From the NCBI GenBank assembly GCA_029465975.1, contig CM055728.1, forward strand, positions 16,630,705 through 16,694,704: a DNA stretch of 64,000 bases, given 5' to 3'. Shown here piece after piece: positions 1 through 11,400 of the stretch. The DNA comes from Dallia pectoralis. Lineage: Eukaryota > Chordata > Actinopteri > Esociformes > Umbridae. The first letter of the stretch is position 1; each line of letters opens with the position of its first letter. A program made the translations under genes and the position numbers. The notes beneath the pieces were generated by a model that saw only the letters and a program-made list of their open reading frames with translations, had not been told where the DNA came from and did no database searches.

Positions 1-1110
1 TACCAGTGAGCATACAGTATATCTAGTGACCACAACCTACCAGTGAGCATACAGTATATCTAGTGACCACAACCTACCAGTGAGCATACAGTATATCTAG
101 TGACCACAACCTACCAGTGAGCATACAGTATATCTAGTGACCACAACCTTATTGTGAGCATACCATACAGTATATCTAGTGACCACAACCTACCAGTGAG
201 CATACAGTATATCTAGTGACCACAACCTTCCAGTGAGCATACCATACAGTATATCTAGTGACCACAACCTTATTGTGAGCATACCATACAGTATATCTAG
301 TGACCACAACCTCCCTGTGAGCATACATTATATCTAGTGACCACAACCTACCAGTGAGCATACAGTATATCTAGTGACCACAACCTACCAGTGAGCATAC
401 AGTATATCTAGTGACCACAACCTACCAGTGAGCATACAGTATATCTAGTGACCACAACCTTCCTGTGAGCATACCATACAGTATATCTAGTGACCACAAC
501 CTTCCAGTGAGCATACCATACAGTATATCTAGTGACCACAACCTTATTGTGAGCATACCATACAGTATATCTAGTGACCACAACCTCCCTGTGAGCATAC
601 ATTATATCTAGTGACCACAACCTACCAGTGAGCATACAGTATATCTAGTGACCACAACCTACCAGTGAGCATACAGTATATCTAGTGACCACAACCTACC
701 AGTGAGCATACAGTATATCTAGTGACCACAACCTTCCTGTGAGCATACCATACAGTATATCTAGTGACCACAACCTTCCAGTGAGCATACCATACAGTAT
801 ATCTGTGACCACAACCTTATTGTGAGCATACCATACAGTATATCTAGTGACCACAACCTCCCTGTGAGCATACATTATATCTAGTGACCACAACCTTCCA
901 GTGAGCATACAGAAAATCTAGTGACCACAACCTCCCAGTGAGCATACAGTATATCTAGTGACCACAACCTTCCAGTGAGCATACATTATATCTAGTGACC
1001 ACAACCTTCCAGTGAGCATACATTATATCTAGTGACCACAACCTTCCAGTGAGCATACAGTATATCTAGTGACCACAACCTTCCAGTGAGCATACAGCAT
1101 ATCTTGAATA
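1..1110. repeat. Minisatellite, 37-42 bp unit
   Basis: About 28 direct copies of a unit built on TACCAGTGAGCATACAG followed by TATATCTAGTGACCACAACC. A longer variant carries an extra ACCAT before ACAG. The variants recur in similar order near 176, 408 and 696, so larger blocks have been duplicated as well as single units. The array reaches the left edge, so its full length is unknown. It ends near 1105, where unique sequence starts. Open frames on the minus strand here are by-products of the repeat. It probably lies in an intron of the laminin gene that continues to the left. Confidence 0.95.
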
Positions 1111-2548
1111 AGTTGTGTTACAGCACACAATGTTTCAACCTTGAACATGTGCCGTCTGGACAGTAAGGAAGTGAATAGTCTGTCTGTGGAACGTTTCCTC
1201 CTGTCCTGGGCTTCAAATCGTGTGACCCACAACATTTCAATGTTCTGTTGACCCAGACATCCTATCTGTTTGAGATGTGACGTGGTTTTAGACTAAATGT
1301 TCTATTTTATCACAAGCTGTTAACATAAACTGCGATCGATTCATCCCAATTCGAGGTCAGACACCCGGTGGATTGAAAAAGGTGTGTGTCCCGGTAAGTC
1401 TCTATAGAGAACGTTATCTATTTCTGGGTCGTGTTGTGATGAGGAACAGGGATTATCTGTGTGTGGGAGATACAGGCAGAGTCAGAGAGATGGGTATCAG
1501 ATCAGGAGAATGTGGCTGTGTGTGGGTAGACCAACGGGTCACTGGGAGAGCACACCAAAACAGAGAGACACCGTCCCAGTTACAGGGGCAGTTGGCAGCT
1601 TATCTCATACCAGAGCTCCTCTCTCCGAGCCTCCCCAGGGCAAGCCTCAACATCCCTTCACCAGCATCATAACAGACACAGGAATGTTCAGTGTGGTGTG
1701 TGAAGAGGTCGCTAGCTTCTGTTGTACAGTACAATAGGCTGCAGAAACAAAGGATGGTGGGAAGGAAATATCTCGGGTCAGGAGTTTGGTTTCACATTTT
1801 TTTAAGTATTTTTACTATACTGTGGTGTCCGGGCTAATAAGGAGATCACATCAGTCCATGTCTGTTTCATGTTTCTCTTCATTCTATTTTTAGCTAACTT
1901 AATAATTTTGGATTTTCTGGTCGCTTTTTCTTTTTGTTGTCACGGCATCATTTAACTCTTTCAAACCGTTTTTCCTGGTCTCTGGTTTTCCACCTGGGCT
2001 CATCATAGGGAGACATTAAACATGGTGGTCACTATGTTATGCATATCAGCTGACAGGCGATTGGGTTGGTGGCTATATGTTCTGTGTGTTAGCTAGCTAC
2101 AGATAGCGGCTGTATTGGTGTGCAGTGGCCTGGTAGCTCATAGACAGCCACTGTACTGGGCTACGGGCCCCGCTTAGAGCTGTGTCACAGGCCCCGGGCT
2201 GAAGTGACCCGGAAGGAGATCAGAGGGTAGAAGAGATGCCAGCTTGTCACAGAGAGTTAGTGCCGCCTGCCACACACAAACACCCACACACACACACACA
2301 CACACACACAGACATAGCACTGTAATTCACACCACACATCCAGCAATATCTCCAAAACAAAATCACTCTCTTCTCTCTTTTTCCTCACTCACTCTTTCCA
2401 TTCAAATGACAGGAATGACGTTTCCATTTCATGTTCTCATGGCCTTTTATTTCAGCCGACAAAAATTATTCTATCAAGGCAGGCAGAGAAACGTTCTCCA
2501 CTAGTCAGTCGTTCCATGAGTTGATCAAATCCCCTAACTCTCCAACAG
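1111..2548. other. Non-coding stretch, likely intronic
   Basis: No laminin-like exon or other recognisable coding segment was found on either strand. It contains a (CA)n run at about 2275-2310 and otherwise looks unique. The LE-module exons expected upstream of the IV-B exons are not here and are assumed to lie left of the window. Confidence 0.6.
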
Positions 2549-2689
2549 GGTAAGGCCAGGCCCCAGGCAGAGGTAGACTGTGTGGAACATCTCAACAACC
2601 AGTTGAGGAGACACCGGCGCCACAAACCCATCGCCACCACTCAGAAACAGAGGGCAGCACTGAGACGCATCCGGCAGCTGCAGCAAACG
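2549..2689 (+). other. Unassigned exon-like open block
   Basis: A 141-nt block is open for 47 codons and bounded by a plausible acceptor (TCCAACAG) and donor (ACG/gtacca). It would encode a basic Arg/Gln/His-rich peptide, including RRHRRHKPIATTQKQRAALR. It is phase 0 at both ends, so it could splice in frame to the laminin exon at 3259, which also begins in phase 0. It does not resemble any laminin domain. The paralogous lamb2 exon at the matching place (40428-40563) is different and enters in another phase. It may be an exon of another gene, a cassette exon, or a chance open stretch. I do not recognise it. Confidence 0.25.
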
Positions 2690-3110
2690 GTACCACACAC
2701 CAACACACCTGAACCGGGGCAAACAGATTCACACCAACACACCTGAACCGGGGCAAACAGATTCACACCAACACACCTTTATGATTGAACCAGGGCAAAC
2801 AGATTCATACCGTATCACACTCTGAGAACTTCAGGGGTTGCAGAACTCGTACCACAGTGTTACACGTTGTGGAGAGTGGAACATTTTATCTACACGGACA
2901 TGGTCCTCATTCAATTTACAAACTAGAAGCTTTTTAGTGTGGGCTTTGGGTAGCAGGAGGTCCATCCAAAAGTACGTGTTAGCATCTTTTAATGTGGGCT
3001 TTGGGTAGCAGGATGTCCATCCGACAGTACGTGTTAGCATCTTTTAATGTGAGCTTTGGGTAGCAGGATGTCCATCCGACAGTAGGCCTACTTGTTAGCA
3101 TCTTTTTACT
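2690..3110. repeat. Short low-copy tandem repeats
   Basis: Two to three copies of a unit containing ACACACCTGAACCGGGGCAA occur at about 2690-2790. Three copies of a 55-bp unit containing TGTGGGCTTTGGGTAGCAGG occur at about 2935-3090. Both lie in the intron directly before the first visible laminin exon. Confidence 0.8.
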
Positions 3111-3258
3111 TTTCTCTCCTCCACTAACACTAGATAATGTGTCGGGGAGGTCTGAACAGGTCTGTTTCTCATACTCAGGGTGCAGGAGTACTTCTCAAAA
3201 GACCATGTATGCCAGGTGTTCAAATCTTTGTATTTGTTTGTATGTGTGTCTGTTCCAG

Positions 3259-4206
3259 CCAGATGTGAGGACTGTCCACAGGGAGAGATCTCAGGGTCAC
3301 CTGGTCACCTGGACTGGACCCGGTTTTGCCCGGGTCAAAGACGGCGCTGGACTGGTGTTCAGCATAGACAACATCCCTTATGCCATGGAGTATGACATCA
3401 TCATCCGCTACGAGCCAGAGGTATCATATGTCTAACCAGAATCTTTGGATTAACAAAGAGTCAGACTACCGCGGAAGGCACGTGATGCAGCTTTCAGATC
3501 CTGTGACCAGGAGGCCTACAGCTCCTCCAGTGGCCCACGGGTGCACAACACAACAACATTAGCGAAACAAACAAAGGTTGAAAAAAAACAACAGCATTAA
3601 TGCACGAAACGATGACATTAACAAAAACGAAACAATTTTAAAAACGCTGCATTTAAAAAAAACAATCAACTACTTACAACACCACAACAGTAACTGAGAA
3701 CACAACAGCATTAGCCCAAAACACAACAACATTTGCAGAAACGCAACATTTCAAATTGCTCAAACCGGAAGAGCTCCAGACTACAACAATGAATGGGTCT
3801 GAGCTAGAAAGGTTGTTGCAAAACAGAGACAGGTTTGTAGTAAGAATGCTTGGAGCTAGAAACTAATATATATGTGACAAGGCTCTATGGTACTCACAAA
3901 CCACCAAGAAGTACATCCTAAAATAAAAATATGTTCTACAAAGAAGATCATAGGAAATTGTGACAGGATATTTCTCAATTAAACCGATTGTAATTGTTAA
4001 CTTAACCCTGGATTTCCTTAAAATATTAGTTTTTCCTTGTAAATAATCTTGTGATTTTAAAACCCTTCCTGTGTGTGTGTCTGTAGTCTACAGAGGATTG
4101 GGAGGCTATAGTGAGTGTCTCCTCCCAGTTGCTGCCGACCAGCTTCCGCTGTGGCAACCTGCTGCCCACTGAACAGCTGTACACCGTCACCCTATCCCAC
4201 CACAGG

Positions 4207-4242
<36 letters not shown>

Positions 4243-6009
4243 AGTCAGTATGTGTGTCTGTGTGTGTCTGTCTGAACAGCTGTACACCGTCACCCTACCC
4301 CACCACAGGAGGTGTGTGTGTGTGTCTGTGTGTACAGTCAGCATGTGTGTATGTGTGTCTGTGTGTACAGTCAGCATGTGTGTATGTGTATATGTGTGTG
4401 TGTGGTTTCTTATGTTTAACCTGCAGATATTTCCATGGTTATAATTCCTAACACTCAGTGGATCCTAACATTTTCTGTTAATGTTAAGTCAAAGCGATTA
4501 AAATACGGTGAAAACACACAGACATTGTGAAAGCCAGTTCCAGTAGGTTCATTGAGGTTGCTTCATATTTCTAGAGCTGGGCACCTCCTTGGCATTGTAG
4601 ATGAGCAATATAAAGGCTTCCCGAAAGATAACGTGGGAATTTATTTTAAGTGAGAAAATATTACCTGTAAATGTATGGCTTTTTTCCCTGGATACCTAAC
4701 TAATGACACTCTTACAGGTACTAGATATAGCTGTGAGTGGGAAGGATGTGCTGTCGTTCTAGTTGTGTTCCCATCCTGTCTGTTCCAGATGTGCTGTTTT
4801 CATCCTGAAATAAAGCTTGTTGTCCACTATATTTGTGTAAACATGAACCCAGGAGACAACCCAGCTCAATTCTTGGTTTTCTTCACCAAACACACATTAA
4901 AGATATGCACCCCTCTTTTTTATGATCTGTAGTGAGCCATTTTTCTCCTGGTCAACTAACGTAGCTGTAAGTGTTTAGGAAACTTCTGTCAGAATTAGCT
5001 AAGTGTGAATGAAGAGTTCCTGGTGGGTCCAGAACAAATCTGACTAGCTCATTGGAGCGCTGCTCTCCTGACTGTTCTGCACTGTGAACGGTGCCTCAGG
5101 CAGAACCAATTAGCAGAATGACCCGAAACGCAGACAGCGAGTCAGAAATCTGACTGGTTGCCATGGCAGAGAAGACGTACAAGTGAAGGCATCTGGCAGA
5201 CAGTGGCCGGCCTATATATAACTGACAGTAGAAAGAGCGAGAGGTCTTCATGAACTCAAACATCTGTGATAAACGAGTTGTTTTTTGGTTCACCTTGATT
5301 AAGTTGGGTATGGAGACTATAGATCTCCTTAAGTCATCGGGAGGCATCGCTAGGTCGACTTCTCCTTTCCTCAAACTTTATAGGGTCATGCAGCTATACT
5401 GCTCCTCTGAAAATAACAGTGTCACGTGGGCGTCTTTTATCAGACCTTCTTTTTGTGTGACCTTACAGGTATGTCAAGATGCCCAGACCTTTTTGCTTTG
5501 AGCCTAGTAACCGTTATGTTGTGGCTATCCGATTCCAGCGCCACGGAGTGTCCCAGAGACACCTGACTGCTTTTATACTTGTCGATTCGGTGAGTCCGTC
5601 AACTAACTGAACCGAGTCAGAACTCCAAATGACTGGACCGTAAATCATTCAAATCTGAAAGCAATAGTGACCTTTATTGTTTTTTAATGAAACAACATCT
5701 ATGTGGTATTAGTCATTGGACAAATACCGCCACCTAGTGGTCTTGCAGTAAAACACAATTACTCACTAAACTCCAGTTCTTGTCACTCCCTAATGCCTTG
5801 CATTACTCTCTGCCAGCTGGTGCTGACCCCGATCTACACAGAGCTGCCTGGTTTCCAGGGTAACGACCCCGCGGCCGAGGAGCACCGTAATGAGATGGTT
5901 CGCTACATGTGCCTGGACTCCTTCATGGTCACGCCCATGCCCATGCTAGCCGAGATGTGTACCAAGCTGATCTGCAGCATCTCATCCATCCTCCATGACG
6001 GAGCCCTGC
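3259..6009 (+). CDS. lamb2l: lamb2l exons: domain IV-B (laminin IV type B)
   Basis: Exons 3259-3420, 4087-4208, 5469-5589 and 5817-6009. The first carries the IV-B core motif TWTGPGFARV and NIPYAMEYDIIIRYEPE. The second carries a Cys-Gly-Asn segment, the third RYVKMPRPFCFEPSNRYVV and ends in VDS, the fourth ends in SISSILHDGAL. These match the order and intron phases of the lamb2 exons at 40657-41755; the last exon is 193 nt in both genes. Domain IV-B is a globular insertion between LE5 and LE6 of beta chains. The exon with the LE5/IV-B boundary (lamb2 equivalent 40428-40563) was not found upstream. The donor at 4208/4209 sits at the start of a GT microsatellite. Confidence 0.85.
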
Positions 6010-8253
6010 GTTAGTACAACTCCAGAGGAGTCCAAAATCAGAGGAGGAAGAGTGTCTTATCAATGCCTCGTCAACACTGGGTATTAAGAACAATCCAAGC
6101 ATTTATTCACTTCATTCTCGTTGTTTTCACAGAATGTCAGTGCGACCCTCAGGGGTCTCTGAGTGCTGAGTGTGACAGGGTCGGAGGTCAGTGCCGCTGT
6201 AAACCCAACGTGATTGGACGACGGTGTGACCAGTGTGCACCTGGCACTTACGGCTTTGGCCAGTATGGCTGTACTGGTGAGTGACACCAACACCTCTCAG
6301 CCAGTCATCATGTCTCCATTAGACAGTATGGCTGTACTGGTGAGTGACACCAACACCTTTAACCCTAATTCTCTCCCTTCTCCTTTTCTGTCTCTTCCCC
6401 CTTCCCTCTCTGCTCAGCATGTGACTGCCATTCCCAGGGCTCTGTGGGCCACCAGTGTGACCCGGGGACAGGGCAGTGCCCATGCAGACAGGGGGCCAGC
6501 GGGCGCCAGTGCTCTGACTGCCAACCTGGCCAGTGGGGCTTCCCCAGCTGCAGGCAGTGTGAGTGTAATGGACATGCGGACAACTGCCACTCAGAGACCG
6601 GGGAGTGCCAGGCCTGCAGAGACAACACGGATGGACACCTATGTGACAGGTGAGCAGGGAGACAACCTGCTGGTGTGGTTGGATCACATAGTTATTGCAT
6701 CAGTAATAGTCCAGGCAGTAGTATTAGTAGTAATTTTGATTTAGAAGTCAAACAGTTTTGGGTGAAATACAGTTTTTACTCTAACCTTCTGTTCCACTTT
6801 GCCCAGGTGTGTGAAGGGTTATTTCGGAAATCCAGTTTTGGGGTCTGGAGATCATTGTCGACCGTGTCCTTGCCCTGGGTATCCAGGAAGTGGACACTGG
6901 AATGGAGACTCCTGTGAAGCTGACAGCCTAACCAATCAAATACTGTGCAACTGTAACCAGGGCTATAAAGGTCAGTCTGAATTATACAATTCAATTCACT
7001 ATAAATACATCTGTAGTTACTAGGGCTGGCACAGTAGGAGTACCAAGTGTTCTTCTTTTCTTCCATCACGCTACTCCTCCACAGCATTAAAGCCTACTTA
7101 AAACTCTAATAGCATTCAGAACCAGGTTGCTTGCATACAACTTTTTTTTTACAACTATCTATTTTTACTTAAAGTATTTAACTTCCCTCAGTTTTGTTTA
7201 ATGCCATATTTATTAATTACTAAACTGTTTACTATTATTTAAGGTGTCCCTACCAACTAATTCAATCCTCTCCACTATATCATATCACACTGCAACCTTT
7301 TACCAACCCCTTCCTCACTCTAGGCAGTCGCTGTAACAACTGTGCCCCCGGTTACTATGGCAACCCTGAGCAGCCAGGCGGGCAGTGCCGACCCTGCCAG
7401 TGCAGTGGCAACATCGACACAGAGGACCCCGGGTCATGTGACCCGAGGACAGGCCAATGCCTGAGGTGCCTGTACAACACGGACGGCTCCACCTGCTCCA
7501 ACTGTAAACATGGTTACTACGGTAACGCTCTGGTTCAGGATTGCAGACGTGAGTTGATAAAATAATACAGTCAGTTGAATCAGTTCTGCCATTGCATTGT
7601 TATGACCGAACCTGTCTGAGAGACACCAATGTATTTTGGAAGAACAACGATCAGTGCGCCGTGTGTATCCATCTGTCAGGTGGTGTGTGTGTATATATAT
7701 ATATATGTCAGGTGGTGTGTGTTGTGTCTGTTATGTGGGTATATATATATATGTCAGGTGGTGTGTGTTGTGTCTGTTGTGTGTGTATATATATATATGT
7801 CAGGTGGTGTGTGTGTATATATATATATATATATGTCAGGTGGTGTGTGTTGTGTCTGTTATGTGGGTATATATATATATATATGTCAGGTGGTGTGTGT
7901 GTATATATATATATATATGTCAGGTGGTGTGTGTTGTGTCTGTTATGTGGGTATATATATATATATGTCAGGTGGTGTGTGTGTATATATATATATATAT
8001 GTCAGGTGGTGTGTGTTGTGTCTGTTATGTGGGTATATATATATATATATATATATGTCAGGTGGTGTGTGTTGTGTCTGTTATGTGTGTGTATATATAT
8101 ATATGTCAGGTGGTGTGTGTTGTGTCTGTTATGTGTGTGTATATATATATGTCAGGTGGTGTGTGTTGTGTCTGTTATGTGTGTGTATATCCATCTGTCA
8201 GGTGGTGTGTGTGTATATATATATATATGTCAGGTGGTGTGTGTTGTGTCTGT

Positions 8254-8284
<31 letters not shown>

Positions 8285-8309
8285 GTCAGGTGGTGTGTGT
8301 TGTGTCTGT

Positions 8310-8342
<33 letters not shown>

Positions 8343-8367
8343 GTCAGGTGGTGTGTGTTGTGTCTGT

Positions 8368-8407
<40 letters not shown>

Positions 8408-11400
8408 AGGTGGTGTGTGTTGTGTCTGTTATGTGGGTATATATATATATATGTCAGGTGGTGTGTGTTGTGTCTGTTGTGTGTGTATATCCATCTGTCA
8501 GGTGGTGTGTGTTGTGTCATGTGTGTATATATATATATGTCAGGTGGTGTGTGTTGTGTCTGTTGTGTGTGTATATACATATATGTCAGGTGGTGTGTGT
8601 TGTGTCTGTTGTGTGTGTATATCCATCTGTCTGGTGGTGTGTGTTGTGTGTGTGTATCCATCTGTCAGGTGGTGTGTGTGTATATATATATATATGTCAG
8701 GTGGTGTGTGTTGTGTCTGTTATGTGTGTATATATATATATGTCAGGTGGTGTGTGTTGTGTCTGTTATGTGTGTATATACATATATGTCAGGTGGTGTG
8801 TGTTGTGTCTGTTGTGTGTGTATATCCATCTGTCAGGTGGTGTGTGTTGTGTCTGTTGTGTGTGTACATCCATCTGTCAGGTGGTGTGTGTTGTGTGTGT
8901 ATATCCATCTGTCAGGCGGTGTGTGTTGTGTGTGTATATCCATCTGTCAGGTGGTGTGTGTTCTGCCTGATGTGTGTGTATATCCATCTGTCAGGTGGTG
9001 TGTGTTGTGTCTGTTGTGTGTGTACATCCATCTGTCAGGTGGTGTGTGTTGTGTCTGTTGTGTGTGTATATCCATCTGTCAGGTGGTGTGTGTTGTGTCT
9101 GTTGTGTGTGTATATCCATCTGTCAGGTGGTGTGTGTTGTGTCTGTTGTGTGTGTACATCCATCTGTCAGGTGGTGTGTGTTGTGTGTGTATATCCATCT
9201 GTCAGGCGGTGTGTGTTGTGTGTTTATATCCATCTGTCAGGTTGTGTGTGTTCTGCCTGATGTGTGTATATCCATCTGTCAGGCGGTGTGTGTTGTGTCT
9301 GACATATGTATCTCCACCTGCAGGTTGCACGTGTGTAACAGCCGGTACGAAACAGTCCTCCTGCAGTGACGGTCACTGTCACTGTGACAAACAGACGGGA
9401 GCATGCGCCTGTCGCGACAACGTGGTGGGGAACAACTGCGACCAATGTGCCCCAGAACACTGGAACTACGGAACGGACACAGGGTGTGAGAGGTGTGGGT
9501 GCCACCATCAGCACGCCACAGGGCCCCACTGCAACATGGTAGGACCAGGATAAGTGAAAGGCAGTTGTACATATCTCACTGTGTCAGTGTCATGGAGTTA
9601 CTATGATGAGCCCTGACAGTCTGCCTGTCTGTCTGTATGCCTGTCTGTCTGCCTGTATGCCTATCTGTCTGCCTGAATGCCTGTCTGTATGCCTGTCTGT
9701 CTGTATGTATGCCTGTCTGCCTGTATGCCTGTCTGTCTGTAGTTTAGTGGACAGTGTCAATGTAGACAAGGCTTTGGGGGAAGGCAGTGCACGGAGTGTC
9801 AGCAGTTCCACTGGGGAGAACCACACATTCAGTGTAAAGGTACTTGATTGAATTAATGAATATCACAGTGTTATGTTTAACTCTTTATATTTGATCATGT
9901 CCACCTTCATATTCACCATCCTTTACGGCTATCAGCAATATGTCTTCATATGTGTCTCGCTCTAACGTCTGTCCTCTGTTTCCTCACTCTTTCCACCAGA
10001 GTGTAACTGTCACCCTCTGGGCTCGAACACAGCTCAGTGTGACCGCGTGACAGGTCGCTGCGAGTGCAGACAGGGAGCATCAGGGCGCCAGTGTGACCAG
10101 TGTGACCGTGGTTTCAGTGGGGTCTTCCCTAAATGTGTCCCGTGCCACCCCTGCTTCGAGCTGTGGGACCAGGCTGTGTGCTCGATCCGCCAAAAGCTGG
10201 ACCGCATCCGCAAGGAGGTTCAAAGGATCATAGAGGGCGAGGAGATCCCTGGGATGGAGGACACCCGCATCCACGAGCTGGAGGTTAAACTGGCTGACAT
10301 ACTGGACCTGATCCAAGATGGAGACCGGGACAGAATACACCAGCTGATTGGCCAGTCTATTGATGACCTCAGGTACCAGCATTACAAGGCACTGTTGACT
10401 GTTGGTACCGGACAATAAGTGCGTATTGACCTCATGTATTGTAATCCACCGATGACAGAATGTCTTCTGCCTGAGGTGGGCAGTCATACTATGATGCGTT
10501 TATCCCCTGTTGACAGGCTGTGTGAACGTCTTCTGATTCAGTTACTTCGATTTCAGTTAACCAATCAAACATCTTTGAACCCGAATCATGTGTGAAGCAC
10601 GCTGTTATGGGAATATGTATGGCTTACATGACTATGTGGCTCTGCAGAGCGGAGATAGCTCTGACCGATGGACGTCTGATGGGCGTGGCCCGGGAGCTGA
10701 ATGGGATAGAGGTACAGGACGAGGTACTAAGTAGGAACCTGACCCAGATGGAGAAGGAACTCAGGGACCTGAACAATACACTTGAGCAACTTTGGAGGGA
10801 ACTGGAGAACAACTCTGGGTTCCAAGGTAGCACCACTTCCTGGACATCATCTTTCTCAGATACATTAACAGTCGTGCATGTACAGTAACAGGATGTCCGT
10901 ACGTATATGTATATGAACACGCATGTATGTACTGGCACACTGGCACACTGACACACTAGCACATTGACACACTGGCACCCTGACACACTGACACACTGGC
11001 ACACTGACACACTGACACACCGACACACTGGCACTGACACATACATAATCTTTACACTTTGTAGTCTATGAATACACATGTATGTACTGACACACTGGTA
11101 CACTGACACACTGGCACACTGACACACTGGTACACTGGTACACTGGCACTGACATATACATATCTTATTTCAGTAGTTTAGCGGCCTGTTCTTTGTCTCT
11201 ATCACAGATCAGTTTGACCTTGTAAAGAAGTACTACAATGAGTCCCAAAAGGCACAGCAGAAGTGCGACGCCTCAGTGTCCGGTCCCTTCAGCCCTGTAG
11301 AGGAGTCTAAAGCAACACGAGCACAAACCGAGGACCTGCTGAGCAAGAGGCAGGACAAGTTCCTGCGCACGGTGGCAGCCCAGAAGAAATCACTGTCAGA

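Noticed and set aside
3560..3760. AC-rich stretch with repeated ACAACAGCATTA/ACAACATT motifs as a mobile element
   Set aside because: Possibly an old interspersed repeat, but no ends, duplication or family could be identified.
6319..6687. Minus-strand frames of 122 and 87 codons
   Set aside because: Antisense shadow of the LE exon at 6418-6649.
7592..9553. 653-, 543- and 444-codon overlapping plus-strand frames rich in Val, Cys, Ile and Tyr
   Set aside because: Products of the GTGTGT/TATATA array; only the last part (9324-9538) is real laminin coding sequence.
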